A stretch of DNA of 64,000 bases from the NCBI RefSeq assembly GCF_004103735.1, contig NZ_CP035281.1, positions 992,001 to 1,056,000 on the forward strand. The letters are read 5' to 3'. Position 1 is the stretch's first letter. Every line of letters starts with the position of its first letter. Below the pieces are notes generated by a model that worked only from the letters and a program-made list of their open reading frames with translations, searched no databases and was not told the origin of the DNA. The position numbers and the translations under genes are program-made. Origin of the DNA: Aminipila luticellarii (GTDB lineage Bacteria > Bacillota > Clostridia > Peptostreptococcales > Anaerovoracaceae). Positions 44,142-52,912 of the stretch are shown piece after piece.

Positions 44142-46343
44142 ATGAGGGCATTTTTTAAAGAAAACAAATGGTTAATCATTGTCATTTTTGTTTTTGTACT
44201 TATTTCAGGCATTTCTATAGGACATAGGATTGCCATAGAAAAAAATAATAAGACCTATGATATCATAGCAGATTACAATGAGCTTGAATTGATGGCGGAA
44301 CAGTCGCATAAAGATGTTTCCTATTGGTTGAAGCAGTTCAGGGACAAGCTGAATATTACGAAGATCGGCCTTTCTGAGGAGAGTATCGTGACGCTTATGG
44401 AGGATACGGATCTGGAAGTAAGCGGTAAGACCATGGATGAAGTCACGAAGGAAGCGGACTGGAAGGATAAGCTTCCGGCAGCATTTGTTCAGGGACTCAC
44501 AGAACACGGGTATGATTCGTACGATGTACTGGTTCAGATGGATTCCCGCAGAGCGGCAGATTTTGTGTTGAATGCTGTAAAGAACAGATTTGAAAAGAAC
44601 AAATATTATGCCATGGATTTCGGCGATTCTGCCTATGTGGTCATTGACGGTGATTCTAAGACCGCTTTGTACTCGCAGCCATATAAATTGGCCAATTCCA
44701 AGAAAGGCGGATTTATAGAACGAACAGATATTGTCGGCTCCAAGATTATGTATATCAGCCTAGGGCTGCTGCCTGAAAAGGTTGAAAAGGTTCAGGCTTT
44801 GGGGCTTGAAATCATACCGAGAACGCTGTGCTATGGCGGATATAACGGAGATAAGTATGGGAAAGCTGTCATTGCCGAGTACGAAAAGTACGGCATTAAG
44901 CCAGAGTATCTTATTGCGGGCGGAGAAGGTGTGATTGGATATGATGACGGTATCAAGCTGGCTGAAAAGTATATAAAAGATAACCACATTAAGATTGGAT
45001 TGATAGAAAATACTACGCAGCTTCAGAACATTTTGCAGGATGGTGTGGAGGAGATTGCTAAAGACACGGAGTATGATGCCGTACGGGTTTTCTCTGTGTG
45101 GAATTATATACAATATAGATATAAATTCTATGGGTACGAAGGTGCTGAGGAAATCGAAAATACGCTGTTTAGAGCCATTACTGAAAGAAATGTCCGGGTC
45201 ATTTATTTTAAACCGATCAAAGAAAATCAGGATTTATTTACTTATGTAACCGACATGAAGGTATACGAAAAGATGTTTACAAGCCTTGATAAAAGGCTGG
45301 AAGCACATAACTTCTCCTATGGTTCCGCTTCTGTCATGAAGTACCATGAGGTAAGCTATGCTTTAAAGATGTTTACAGCTTTCGGCTGTGTTGCAGCGGC
45401 AGTTCTTCTGCTCAGCGCATTTTTGCCTCTGAAAAAAAGAGGAAAAATTATCTTGGGCGTATTAGGCGCAGCTGGTGCACTGGCCGCTTCCTATGTGATA
45501 CCTAACAGCTTTGTGCTTCTGCTTTCTTTTGTCTCAGCGGTGGTTTTTGCCTGTCTGGCTATTACACTGTTTACAGGAGTGAGCCAAGGACTTCGGGATA
45601 CCTTGAGACCGGATACTCCTTTAATAAAGCTGATGGGGTTGTCCGCGTTGACGTTGATAGCCTGTGTGCTGATTTCCCTAATGGGCGGCATGATGACGGC
45701 AGCTCCGTTATCCTCCACCAGCTATATGCTTGAAATCGACATTTTCAGAGGAGTGAAGCTGGCACAGCTGCTGCCGATCGCGTATTTTGCCGTTGCCTAT
45801 TTGGCATATTTTGGATTCGGTGAAAAGAAAAAGAATGCAGGAAAACTGGAGTTTCATGATTTAAAAGACATGATGAACACCTCCATTAAGATTTGGATGA
45901 TTCTTGTGGGGGCTGCGCTCGCCGGAGTGGGATATTACTATATCGCCAGGACTGGTCATGAATCCTCTGTTGAAGTGTCCAGCATCGAAATGATCTTTAG
46001 AAATTATCTGGAGGATATGTTAGTCGCAAGACCTAGAAATAAGGAATTTCTGTTCGCATTCCCTTCGATTATGCTGATGGTCTATACTTCTGTAAGAAGA
46101 TTTAAATTGTGGCCTGTTCTGTTTGGACTTTGCGGAGTCATCGGTATGACCTCGGTGAACAATACCTTTATGCATATCAGGACGCCGCTGTACCTGGGCT
46201 TTTTCAGAACAGGATACTCCTTACTATTTGGCGTTATTGCAGGTATTATTGGAATTTTTGTCTTTGAAATGATTTATAAGATATATACAAAATGGATCGT
46301 GCCGTTTCAGGCGGGCTGTACAAATCAGGAAGAGGGCAGGTAA
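44142..46343 (+). CDS. DUF5693 family membrane protein
   Basis: The 733-residue protein starts with a membrane anchor (about residues 10-25) and has a large extracellular domain (about 30-405) and then roughly nine to ten membrane helices (about 410-720). The match is to the DUF5693 family, regularly found beside csaB in Clostridia. Its function is unknown. A role in export or assembly of the pyruvylated secondary wall polysaccharide that anchors S-layer proteins is inferred from this location. csaB follows after three bases. Confidence 0.85.
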   Translation: MRAFFKENKWLIIVIFVFVLISGISIGHRIAIEKNNKTYDIIADYNELELMAEQSHKDVSYWLKQFRDKLNITKIGLSEESIVTLMEDTDLEVSGKTMDEVTKEADWKDKLPAAFVQGLTEHGYDSYDVLVQMDSRRAADFVLNAVKNRFEKNKYYAMDFGDSAYVVIDGDSKTALYSQPYKLANSKKGGFIERTDIVGSKIMYISLGLLPEKVEKVQALGLEIIPRTLCYGGYNGDKYGKAVIAEYEKYGIKPEYLIAGGEGVIGYDDGIKLAEKYIKDNHIKIGLIENTTQLQNILQDGVEEIAKDTEYDAVRVFSVWNYIQYRYKFYGYEGAEEIENTLFRAITERNVRVIYFKPIKENQDLFTYVTDMKVYEKMFTSLDKRLEAHNFSYGSASVMKYHEVSYALKMFTAFGCVAAAVLLLSAFLPLKKRGKIILGVLGAAGALAASYVIPNSFVLLLSFVSAVVFACLAITLFTGVSQGLRDTLRPDTPLIKLMGLSALTLIACVLISLMGGMMTAAPLSSTSYMLEIDIFRGVKLAQLLPIAYFAVAYLAYFGFGEKKKNAGKLEFHDLKDMMNTSIKIWMILVGAALAGVGYYYIARTGHESSVEVSSIEMIFRNYLEDMLVARPRNKEFLFAFPSIMLMVYTSVRRFKLWPVLFGLCGVIGMTSVNNTFMHIRTPLYLGFFRTGYSLLFGVIAGIIGIFVFEMIYKIYTKWIVPFQAGCTNQEEGR

Positions 46344-46346
46344 TTC

Positions 46347-47444
46347 ATGTATAAGATATTGATTTCAGGGTACTATGGGTTCAACAATATTGGGGATGAA
46401 TCCATTTTGCGCGCAGTGGTGGACAATCTGCAGGACAGGCTTGAGGATATTGAAATTACTGTGTTGTCGCAAGATCCTGTCTCTACAGCTGAAAAGTACG
46501 GCGTAAAATCCGCAAGCAGAAAATCGATGAAGAGCATTGTGAAAGCTGTAAAAAGGTGTGATTTGCTGGTCAGCGGAGGCGGAAGCCTTTTGCAGGATGT
46601 CACCAGTAAGAAAAGCATCTTATACTATTTGATCATCATGTGGCTGGCTCAGCTTTTCAGGAAGAAGATTTTTATCTACAGCCAGGGAATCGGACCAATC
46701 AATTCTAATTTAAACAGAAGACTGACTGCCAGGACTTTATCAAAGGTCAGCGGAATTGTTGTCCGGGATGAGGCTTCTAAAGAATTTCTTGCGGAAATTG
46801 GAGTAGATCCTCAAAGAGTAGAGGTCACTGCAGATCCGGTACTGAGAATCAAGCCCGTTCCCCTGATCATAGGCCAAGAAATTCTGCGGAAAGAGGGTAT
46901 CCAAATCGATCGGGACCGGCTTACCGTAGGATTCGCCATAAGGGAGCGCAAAACGGACAGTGAATTTGTGGACGAGCTTTGTATCGCCATAGACAGGTTG
47001 GTAACGGAGCAAAAAGCGCAGATCGTTCTAATCCCTTTTCACTATTCAGAAGATGTAGGAGTAATTGAGGAACTGGAAAAGCGGCTGGGCGATAAGGTCT
47101 GTTCCATCAAACATAAATACTTAACCAATGAAATGCTCAGTATCATAGGAAATATGGATTTGCTGGTGGGGGTTCGGCTCCATGCCTTGATTCACTCTGC
47201 CATTATGAATGTTCCCATGATCGGTATTTCTTATGATCCGAAAATCAACTCTTTCATGAAGTCTATTGGTATGAAGGCCATGTGCTCCATATATGACTTC
47301 AATAATCAGGATTTCATGGAGGAGTTCAATAAAACCATACAGCATCGGGAGGTCATCAAAAACAGAGTGCAGGAAAAGCTTGTGCATTTGACCAAGGCAT
47401 TGGATACGAACGAAGAAATGATTAAAAAGATAATGGAGAAATAA
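46347..47444 (+). CDS. csaB: Polysaccharide pyruvyl transferase CsaB
   Basis: CsaB transfers pyruvate from phosphoenolpyruvate to a secondary cell wall polysaccharide, forming the ketal recognised by SLH domains. The 365-residue protein begins ILISGYYGFNNIGDESILRAVVDNL and has SGGGSLLQDVTSKKSILYYL, FIYSQGIGPI and VGVRLHALIHSAIMNVPMIGISYDPKI, the family signatures. It overlaps the tagA-like start by one base (TAATG). Its presence predicts S-layer or SLH proteins elsewhere. Confidence 0.95.
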   Translation: MYKILISGYYGFNNIGDESILRAVVDNLQDRLEDIEITVLSQDPVSTAEKYGVKSASRKSMKSIVKAVKRCDLLVSGGGSLLQDVTSKKSILYYLIIMWLAQLFRKKIFIYSQGIGPINSNLNRRLTARTLSKVSGIVVRDEASKEFLAEIGVDPQRVEVTADPVLRIKPVPLIIGQEILRKEGIQIDRDRLTVGFAIRERKTDSEFVDELCIAIDRLVTEQKAQIVLIPFHYSEDVGVIEELEKRLGDKVCSIKHKYLTNEMLSIIGNMDLLVGVRLHALIHSAIMNVPMIGISYDPKINSFMKSIGMKAMCSIYDFNNQDFMEEFNKTIQHREVIKNRVQEKLVHLTKALDTNEEMIKKIMEK

Positions 47445-48199
47445 TGGAAAACAGTAAACGAATAAAAATTTTGGACGTACCTGTGGATATGGTCAACAAT
47501 CAGCAGGCAATGGAAATTTTTAAAGGGCTTATGGAAAGACCGGGCTGCGATTTAATCGTAACGCCCAATTCTGAAATAATAATGAATGCGACCAGAGATC
47601 CGGAGCTAAAAATGCTGATAGAAGAGGCTGGACTCATTATTCCTGATGGAATCGGTTTGGTATATGCTTCTAAAATAATCGGTCAGCCCTTAAACGAAAG
47701 AGTGACAGGGGTAGATTTTCTGAACAGTATATTGGAATATTTAGAGCAGAACGGGAAATCCGTATATCTTCTGGGCAGCAAGCCGGCTAATGAGGAAAGA
47801 GCATCGGTGGCGGAACTGGCGGGAGAAAATATGCGAATCAAGCATCCAAGGCTGAAAATTGCGGGGACCCATGACGGATACTTTAAAAAGCAGGAAGAAG
47901 CGGATTTGGTCAAAGAAATCAACGCGTCGGGGGCAGAGTTTTTATGCACGGCGCTGGGTGCTCCTAAGCAGGAAAAATTTATTTATGAGCATAGAAATGA
48001 ATTAATAAATATCCGTGCCGGAATAGGTGTCGGCGGAAGTCTCGATGTATGGGCGGGAACCGTAAAGAGGGCACCGAAATTTTATCAGGAGCATGGATTG
48101 GAATGGCTTTACAGGTTGATACAGGAACCTAGCAGATATAAGAGAATGGCACAATTGCCGTTATTTATGGTTAAAGTCTTAGCAAAAGGCAAGCAATAG
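47444..48199 (+). CDS. WecB/TagA/CpsF family glycosyltransferase
   Basis: The 251-residue enzyme has the GT26 hallmarks VTPNSEIIMNATRDPELKMLIEEAGLIIPDGIGLVYASKI, FLLGSKPANEERASVAEL-type Rossmann segment and GAPKQEKFIYEHR near residue 175. TagA-type enzymes add ManNAc to lipid-linked GlcNAc in linkage-unit synthesis. The 3' end is coupled to csaB by one shared base. Together they mark a cell-wall polysaccharide locus. Start ATG 47444 is shared with the csaB stop. Confidence 0.93.
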   Translation: MENSKRIKILDVPVDMVNNQQAMEIFKGLMERPGCDLIVTPNSEIIMNATRDPELKMLIEEAGLIIPDGIGLVYASKIIGQPLNERVTGVDFLNSILEYLEQNGKSVYLLGSKPANEERASVAELAGENMRIKHPRLKIAGTHDGYFKKQEEADLVKEINASGAEFLCTALGAPKQEKFIYEHRNELINIRAGIGVGGSLDVWAGTVKRAPKFYQEHGLEWLYRLIQEPSRYKRMAQLPLFMVKVLAKGKQ

Positions 48200-48221
48200 T
48201 CGCAAGAAGGAGGCGAGTAAT

Positions 48222-49040
48222 ATGAAATACCCAGAATTAAAAGAAATTGCTCAAAGAATCAGAATTGATATAATCAGAGCCGTGCATGCAGCCGGTTCAG
48301 GGCATCCGGGCGGCTCCCTTTCAGCTGCGGATATCGTTACAGCATTATATTTTCGTGAAATGAACATCGATCCGAAAAATCCAAAGATGCTGACCAGAGA
48401 TAAGTTTATTCTTTCAAAAGGACACGCCAATCCGGTCTTGTATTCGGCTCTGGCTGAAAAAGGATTTTTCCCGGTAGAGGAATTACTTACGTTGCGTAAA
48501 ATTGGTTCTAAGCTTCAAGGCCACCCGGACATGAAGAAGGTGCCGGGCGTTGAAATGTCCACAGGCTCCTTGGGGCAAGGATTTTCTGCTTCTGTAGGAA
48601 TGGCTCTGGCAAACAGAATGGATGACAATGAAGGAAGAATTTATGTCCTTCTGGGAGACGGAGAAATGCAGGAAGGAATCGTATGGGAAGCAGCTATGGC
48701 TGCCGCTCATTACGGACTGGATAACATGACGGCCATTTTAGATTGGAATGGTCTTCAGATTGACGGCAGAAACGAAGAGGTTATGACCGTGGCTCCGGTA
48801 GATGAAAAGTTCAGAAGCTTTGGATGGAATGTGCTTTATATAGATGGCCATAATTTTGATGAGATCGTTGAAGCCTTGAATACGGCAAGACATACCGAGG
48901 GAAAACCGACTGTCATTATTGCAAAGACTATAAAGGGTAAAGGTGTTTCCTTTATGGAGGATAATGCGGGATGGCATGGAAAAGCACCGAATGATGAAGA
49001 AGCAAAACGGGCAGTAGAAGAACTGGGAGGTGAATGGTAA
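48222..49040 (+). CDS. Transketolase, N-terminal subunit
   Basis: The 272-residue protein is the thiamine-diphosphate-binding half of a split transketolase: AAGSGHPGGSLSAADIVTALYF near residues 23-44 and the TPP motif GDGEMQEGIVWEAAMAAAHYGL with AILDWNGLQ. It exchanges two-carbon units between sugar phosphates in the nonoxidative pentose phosphate pathway. Split forms are common in Clostridia. It overlaps the C-terminal subunit gene by one base (TAATG). Confidence 0.96.
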   Translation: MKYPELKEIAQRIRIDIIRAVHAAGSGHPGGSLSAADIVTALYFREMNIDPKNPKMLTRDKFILSKGHANPVLYSALAEKGFFPVEELLTLRKIGSKLQGHPDMKKVPGVEMSTGSLGQGFSASVGMALANRMDDNEGRIYVLLGDGEMQEGIVWEAAMAAAHYGLDNMTAILDWNGLQIDGRNEEVMTVAPVDEKFRSFGWNVLYIDGHNFDEIVEALNTARHTEGKPTVIIAKTIKGKGVSFMEDNAGWHGKAPNDEEAKRAVEELGGEW

Positions 49041-49969
49041 TGGCAGAAAAAATGGCGACGAGACAAGCTTATGGGCAGGTTCTTGTAGAGCTTGGAGATA
49101 AATATGATAATTTGGTGGTAATGGATGCAGACCTTTCCAAATCAACGATGACCGCTGATTTTGGGAAACATTTTCCGGAACGGTTCTTAAATATGGGGAT
49201 TGCGGAACAGAATCTGTACGGCGCGGCAGCGGGTCTGGCCTTGTCCGGAAAAATTGTGTGCGCCAGTACGTTTGCTATGTTTGCGGCAGGAAGAGCCTTT
49301 GAAATCATCCGGAATTCTATCGGATACCCTCATGCCAATGTGAAAATTTGTGCGACCCATTCAGGAATCACAGTAGGAGAAGACGGTGCCAGCCACCAGA
49401 CCTTTGAAGATATGGCATTGATGAGAACTATTCCCGGAATGACGGTCATCAACCCCGGCGACGGCTTTTCAGCAAAAGAATTGATCAGGCAGGCCGTAGC
49501 CTTTGAGGGTCCGGCTTATATTCGGCTTGGACGAGCGGCAGTTCCTATGATTTATAATGAAAAATCAGTCATTGAAATCGGAAAGGGAAACTGCATCCGA
49601 AAAGGAAAGGACTATACGATTATAGCGACAGGTATCATGGTGAACGAAGCATTAATGGCGGCAGACCAGCTTGCAAAAGAAGGATTGGACGTAAGAGTGA
49701 TCGACATGCACACCATTAAGCCGATCGATAAAGATATCATACTGAAAGCAGCGGCAGAAACGAAAGGTATCGTTACGGCTGAGGAGCATTCAGTCATCGG
49801 AGGACTGGGTGCTGCCGTAGCAGAAGTGGTGTGTCAGCATGCGCCTATACAGATGGCTTTTGTCGGGCAGCAGGATACGTTTGGCGAATCGGGAAAGCCG
49901 GAGGAATTAAAAGAAAAGTATGGAATGACAGCAGCGAATATCGTAGCTGCGGTAAAATCTTTACAATAG
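49040..49969 (+). CDS. Transketolase, C-terminal subunit
   Basis: I choose ATG 49040 (GGGAGG 9 bases upstream, coupled TAATG) over ATG 49034. The 309-residue protein carries the transketolase pyrimidine-binding and C-terminal domains: GIAEQNLYGAAAGLALSGKIV, FAAGRAFEIIRNSIGYPHANVKICATHSGITVGEDGASHQTFEDMALMRTIPGM and VITAEEHSVIGGLGAAVAEV. It pairs with the upstream gene. A terminator-like hairpin follows. Confidence 0.96.
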   Translation: MAEKMATRQAYGQVLVELGDKYDNLVVMDADLSKSTMTADFGKHFPERFLNMGIAEQNLYGAAAGLALSGKIVCASTFAMFAAGRAFEIIRNSIGYPHANVKICATHSGITVGEDGASHQTFEDMALMRTIPGMTVINPGDGFSAKELIRQAVAFEGPAYIRLGRAAVPMIYNEKSVIEIGKGNCIRKGKDYTIIATGIMVNEALMAADQLAKEGLDVRVIDMHTIKPIDKDIILKAAAETKGIVTAEEHSVIGGLGAAVAEVVCQHAPIQMAFVGQQDTFGESGKPEELKEKYGMTAANIVAAVKSLQ

Positions 49970-50001
49970 AAAATCAAAAATAAAAATAGACGAATATTTG
50001 T

Positions 50002-50069
50002 CTCCCTTCGTGAATAGATTTTTGTATATCGGAAGATTATGAAGATTTACAGGCGAAGGGAGTTTTTAT
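50002..50069 (+). terminator. Terminator whose 3' arm contains the next gene's Shine-Dalgarno
   Basis: CTCCCTTCG (50002-50010) and CGAAGGGAG (50054-50062) pair perfectly and are followed by TTTTTATT. The AAGGGAG in the 3' arm is also the ribosome site of the GTG gene at 50071. The loop is 43 bases. Confidence 0.6.
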
Positions 50070-50070
50070 T

Positions 50071-50544
50071 GTGAGCGAGAATAAGTTTTTGAAAAAGTTG
50101 GGTGGGCCGTGGAAAAAAGTCCTTATAATAATTTTAGTTGTAGTGGTAGTTCTTTTAGCGGCCGTATTTGCCATGAATCATTTTGGCGGGTCGGAGGCTG
50201 TAAAATTTAAAGTCCTTGGAGAGCAAGAGATCCCTCAGGATATCGTGGGTCAGGTCATACCGGAATATAGGGACTTGGAAAGAGCTCTTGCGTGTATGGT
50301 AGATGACAAAGTATATGTACTCGTTTCTCGGGGTGAAAAACCTACATCAGGCTTTGATCTAAATATTGATCGGATGGCGATAGAAGAGAAGGACGGCGTG
50401 ACGAATCTGGCTGTGTATGCAAATTTTGCGGACCCGGAACCGGGTGTGGCGCTTACTCAGATTCTGACTTATCCTCTCAAGGTCGCAGAAACTGAACTGA
50501 CCCAACTGCCTGACCAGATAGAACTCAGAGTGCAATATAAATAA
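50071..50544 (+). CDS. Membrane-anchored protein with PrcB-like C-terminal domain
   Basis: The start is GTG (50071) with AAGGGAG 8 bases upstream. The 157-residue protein has an N-terminal membrane helix (about 17-37), so the C-terminal domain lies outside the cell. VYVLVSRGEKPTSGFDLNIDRM and PGVALTQILTYPLKVAET resemble the PrcB C-terminal domain, a small beta domain often placed near secreted proteases. No protease gene is adjacent. The assignment is tentative. Confidence 0.6.
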   Translation: MSENKFLKKLGGPWKKVLIIILVVVVVLLAAVFAMNHFGGSEAVKFKVLGEQEIPQDIVGQVIPEYRDLERALACMVDDKVYVLVSRGEKPTSGFDLNIDRMAIEEKDGVTNLAVYANFADPEPGVALTQILTYPLKVAETELTQLPDQIELRVQYK

Positions 50545-50557
50545 AGAAAGAAAAATC

Positions 50558-50592
50558 AGAACCTGAGAATCAATGGATTTCTCAGGTTCTTT
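50558..50592 (+). terminator. Bidirectional terminator
   Basis: AGAACCTGAGAA (50558-50569) and TTCTCAGGTTCT (50579-50590) form a 12-bp stem with A-rich and T-rich flanks, serving the PrcB-like gene and the convergent ferritin-like gene. Confidence 0.75.
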
Positions 50593-50610
50593 GTTCAGAT
50601 GAGATAAAAG

Positions 50611-51009
50611 TTAAAGTCTGCTTAAGAGGTAAAGCAGTGCAATGGAATTCAAGTTTTTGTCTACGGCGGCACCAAACAGGGAACCTAGCAGCAGGGCGTC
50701 TCCTAACCCTCTGTTATAGTTGGACATGTATCTGCGGTAGCGATAGCCTTCGGACAGAGCCTTGTCACGGAGAGCTTCACGGTATGGTCTTCTTTGCAGA
50801 GAACTGGAGACACGGGGGGTATACGCCTCTCCTGTCATCCCTTGATAGATGGCACCAAATTCTTTTGCGTGCTGCATTTCGCTGTCGGACATCTCATTTA
50901 AGAGCTGCTGGCTTACCTGATCCGGAGCCATATCAGCCAGCTGCTTGTAATATTGACTGTCCGATACGCCCTCATCGATGTACATTTTAACTGTTTCCGG
51001 TAAAGTCAT
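50611..51009 (-). CDS. Small ferritin-like protein
   Basis: The 132-residue protein has two helices with ferritin-like metal motifs, ESDSQYYKQLADMAP-like and MSDSEMQHAKEFGAIYQGMTG (ExxH), and a less regular arginine/tyrosine-rich second half, YRYRRYMSNYNRGL. It may bind iron or act as a spore- or coat-associated protein, as small ferritin-like proteins do in Clostridia. An AAAGG ribosome site precedes the ATG. Its 5' region contains a long hairpin. Confidence 0.6.
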   Translation of the reverse strand: MTLPETVKMYIDEGVSDSQYYKQLADMAPDQVSQQLLNEMSDSEMQHAKEFGAIYQGMTGEAYTPRVSSSLQRRPYREALRDKALSEGYRYRRYMSNYNRGLGDALLLGSLFGAAVDKNLNSIALLYLLSRL

Positions 51010-51042
51010 ATGTTAAACAACCTTTCTATTTAGAATCTTTAC

Positions 51043-51090
51043 ATGAATCTTCTGACCGGCGCTTAGACGCCGGACTGTCAGAAGGTTCAT
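51043..51090. promoter_or_regulatory. 48-base bulged hairpin upstream of the ferritin-like gene
   Basis: ATGAATCTTCTGA pairs with TCAGAAGGTTCAT, and inside this CCGGCG pairs with CGCCGG around a CTTAGA loop; a 4-base ACTG bulge lies on one side. On the minus strand it sits in the leader, 33 bases before the ATG; on the + strand TGCTTTTTC follows. Confidence 0.6.
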
Positions 51091-51176
51091 TGCTTTTTCT
51101 ATATTTATTATATGTTTGCCCCTAAAATATGTTATCGCAATACATAGAAGTACTCTATATGTTTTTTAAATAATGA

Positions 51177-51193
51177 TTTACATAAAATGTAAA
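51177..51193. promoter_or_regulatory. TTTACAT-AAA-ATGTAAA palindrome upstream of the MinD-like gene
   Basis: A perfect 7-bp dyad in the AT-rich region 70-80 bases before the MinD-like start; TTTACA could also act as a -35 element. Confidence 0.45.
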
Positions 51194-51258
51194 ATATGTT
51201 TAAATAATACTAAGAGAAAGGGACAACTTTAAGAATCAGAGGAAAAGGAGGATTGCAG

Positions 51259-52041
51259 TTGAACAGGATTTTTGTGAGAGAGCAGGAGGAGGAAGAGTAC
51301 CGGACGGTTAAAAGCCGTTGTAAAATCGGAGTGATGGGCATGGGAAATGGGGTAGGCACCAGTTTTTTGGCCACGGCCATGGCAAAAGAGTTAGCCAAAG
51401 AAAGGAAAAGGTATGTCACGTACCTTGAAATCAACAGAAATGAAAACAAAACCTTCCTCTACGACAGTCTGGGCATGGACAAGCGGTTCGCAGGGCGGAC
51501 TTTTGTTGATTTTTATGATGAAACGACCAAGGGAAAAAGCATCGCAGGAATGGTAAATTTGGATGAACGAATTAACTGGGCTCTTTGCGTACCGGACCAG
51601 AAAGCCGCAATTCCCAAAAAAAGTCTGGAACCTATTGAACTGTGCAGGATGATAAACAACATTACAGGGGATCACATCCTGTGCGATATTACGTGGTGCA
51701 ACGGATTGGAGCAGATTTTAAAGGAAATGGATGTGCTTATATTTGTTATGGATCCCATGCCATCCAAGCTGATCAAAGAATACGAAAATCTCTGCTTTAT
51801 GAAAAGATGTCAGCTTTCCGGACAGAAGATCATTTGGGTGGTAAATAAATACAATGGCGGAGTCAACAAAAGAGAGTTCTACGACTTTGTCCGGGTGAAG
51901 CAATTTATAAAGGTTCCTTTCATTCTGCCGGAAGAAATGTACCTGGCCGAGTATAACTGCCGGATTCCATATAGCCTGAAATCCGTAAATGCGGTGCTAA
52001 ATCAACCGATCAGACAGATACTCGACCGATGCCCCATTTAA
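51259..52041 (+). CDS. MinD/ParA-like P-loop protein lacking the Walker A lysine
   Basis: I start at TTG 51259 (AAGGAGG 7 bases upstream; TTG 51253 is too close). The 260-residue protein looks like a MinD/ParA-fold NTPase, with GVMGMGNGVGTSFLATAMAKEL at residues about 25-46 in the P-loop position. The deviant Walker A KGGxGKT is replaced by MGNGVGTS, so the conserved Lys residues are absent. The switch region is also weak (VLIFVMDPMPSKL resembles the D-to-P switch II). It stands upstream of ftsEX, so a division or wall-associated role is possible. Confidence 0.65.
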   Translation: MNRIFVREQEEEEYRTVKSRCKIGVMGMGNGVGTSFLATAMAKELAKERKRYVTYLEINRNENKTFLYDSLGMDKRFAGRTFVDFYDETTKGKSIAGMVNLDERINWALCVPDQKAAIPKKSLEPIELCRMINNITGDHILCDITWCNGLEQILKEMDVLIFVMDPMPSKLIKEYENLCFMKRCQLSGQKIIWVVNKYNGGVNKREFYDFVRVKQFIKVPFILPEEMYLAEYNCRIPYSLKSVNAVLNQPIRQILDRCPI

Positions 52042-52070
52042 ATGTAATACTTTTGTAATAAAGGTTCCTA

Positions 52071-52099
52071 TTTAAAAAACAACCGTTGTGCGTTATAAT
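52071..52099 (+). promoter_or_regulatory. ftsEX promoter
   Basis: TTTAAA (52071-52076), a 17-base spacer and TATAAT (52094-52099). Confidence 0.5.
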
Positions 52100-52171
52100 A
52101 AAAACTAGTGCTATATGTAATTTTATGTAGAACAAGAAATAATTTTGACGATAACAGGGAGGTTACCCTAT

Positions 52172-52912
52172 ATGATAGTTTTTGAAAACGTTACCAAGGC
52201 CTATAGAACCAATGTAGGCTTGGATAATGTTAGTGTTAAGATAGATAAAGGTGATTTTGTCTTTCTGGTGGGACCCAGCGGAGCGGGAAAATCCACTTTT
52301 ATCAAGCTTATTCTGAAAGAAATTGATGCGGATTCGGGCAGCATTAAAGTAAACGGAACCGAAATAACAGATTTGCCTAACCGGAAGATTCCCAAGCTCA
52401 GGAGAAGTATGGGAATCGTGTTTCAGGATTTCAGGCTGCTGCCGAAAATGACCGTTTATGAAAATGTAGCGTTTGCCATGGAAATCATCCATATGAGCTC
52501 CAGAGCCATCCGAAGGCAGGTACCTCAAGTGCTTAGCCTTGTAGGGATCAGTAACAAGGCCAACAAATATCCGGATGAACTTTCTGCCGGTGAACAGCAG
52601 AGAGTGGCTATAGCCAGAGCGATTGTCAATAATCCCACCGTGCTTATAGCGGACGAGCCTACAGGAAATCTGGATCCCGACACAGCATGGGAAATTATGA
52701 GACTGTTGGAACAAATCAATCTGAGGGGAACAACCATCGTGATGGTGACTCATGCGAAGGATATTGTAGACAAAATGGGAAAGAGAGTTATTGTAATAGA
52801 GAAAGGTAAAGTCGTCAGGGACGACGTAGGAGCCTATCTAACAGGAGAAGATGCCCCGAAACATAAACATACGGGTATGTATATGGGAGGTGTATTTGGC
52901 AGCCATGTTTAA
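52172..52912 (+). CDS. ftsE: Cell division ATP-binding protein FtsE
   Basis: The ATG at 52172 has GGGAGG 9 bases upstream. The 246-residue ATPase has Walker A GPSGAGKST (about 35-43), signature LSAGEQQRVAIARAIV and Walker B VLIADEPTGNLDP. With FtsX it forms the complex that activates peptidoglycan hydrolases during division or elongation. The C-terminal extension after residue 215 is unusually basic/histidine-rich. It overlaps ftsX by eight bases, and the hydrolase gene follows. Confidence 0.96.
   Translation: MIVFENVTKAYRTNVGLDNVSVKIDKGDFVFLVGPSGAGKSTFIKLILKEIDADSGSIKVNGTEITDLPNRKIPKLRRSMGIVFQDFRLLPKMTVYENVAFAMEIIHMSSRAIRRQVPQVLSLVGISNKANKYPDELSAGEQQRVAIARAIVNNPTVLIADEPTGNLDPDTAWEIMRLLEQINLRGTTIVMVTHAKDIVDKMGKRVIVIEKGKVVRDDVGAYLTGEDAPKHKHTGMYMGGVFGSHV

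Noticed and set aside
52163-52753. 196-codon minus-strand frame
   Set aside because: Antisense shadow of ftsE, whose motifs are strong on the + strand.
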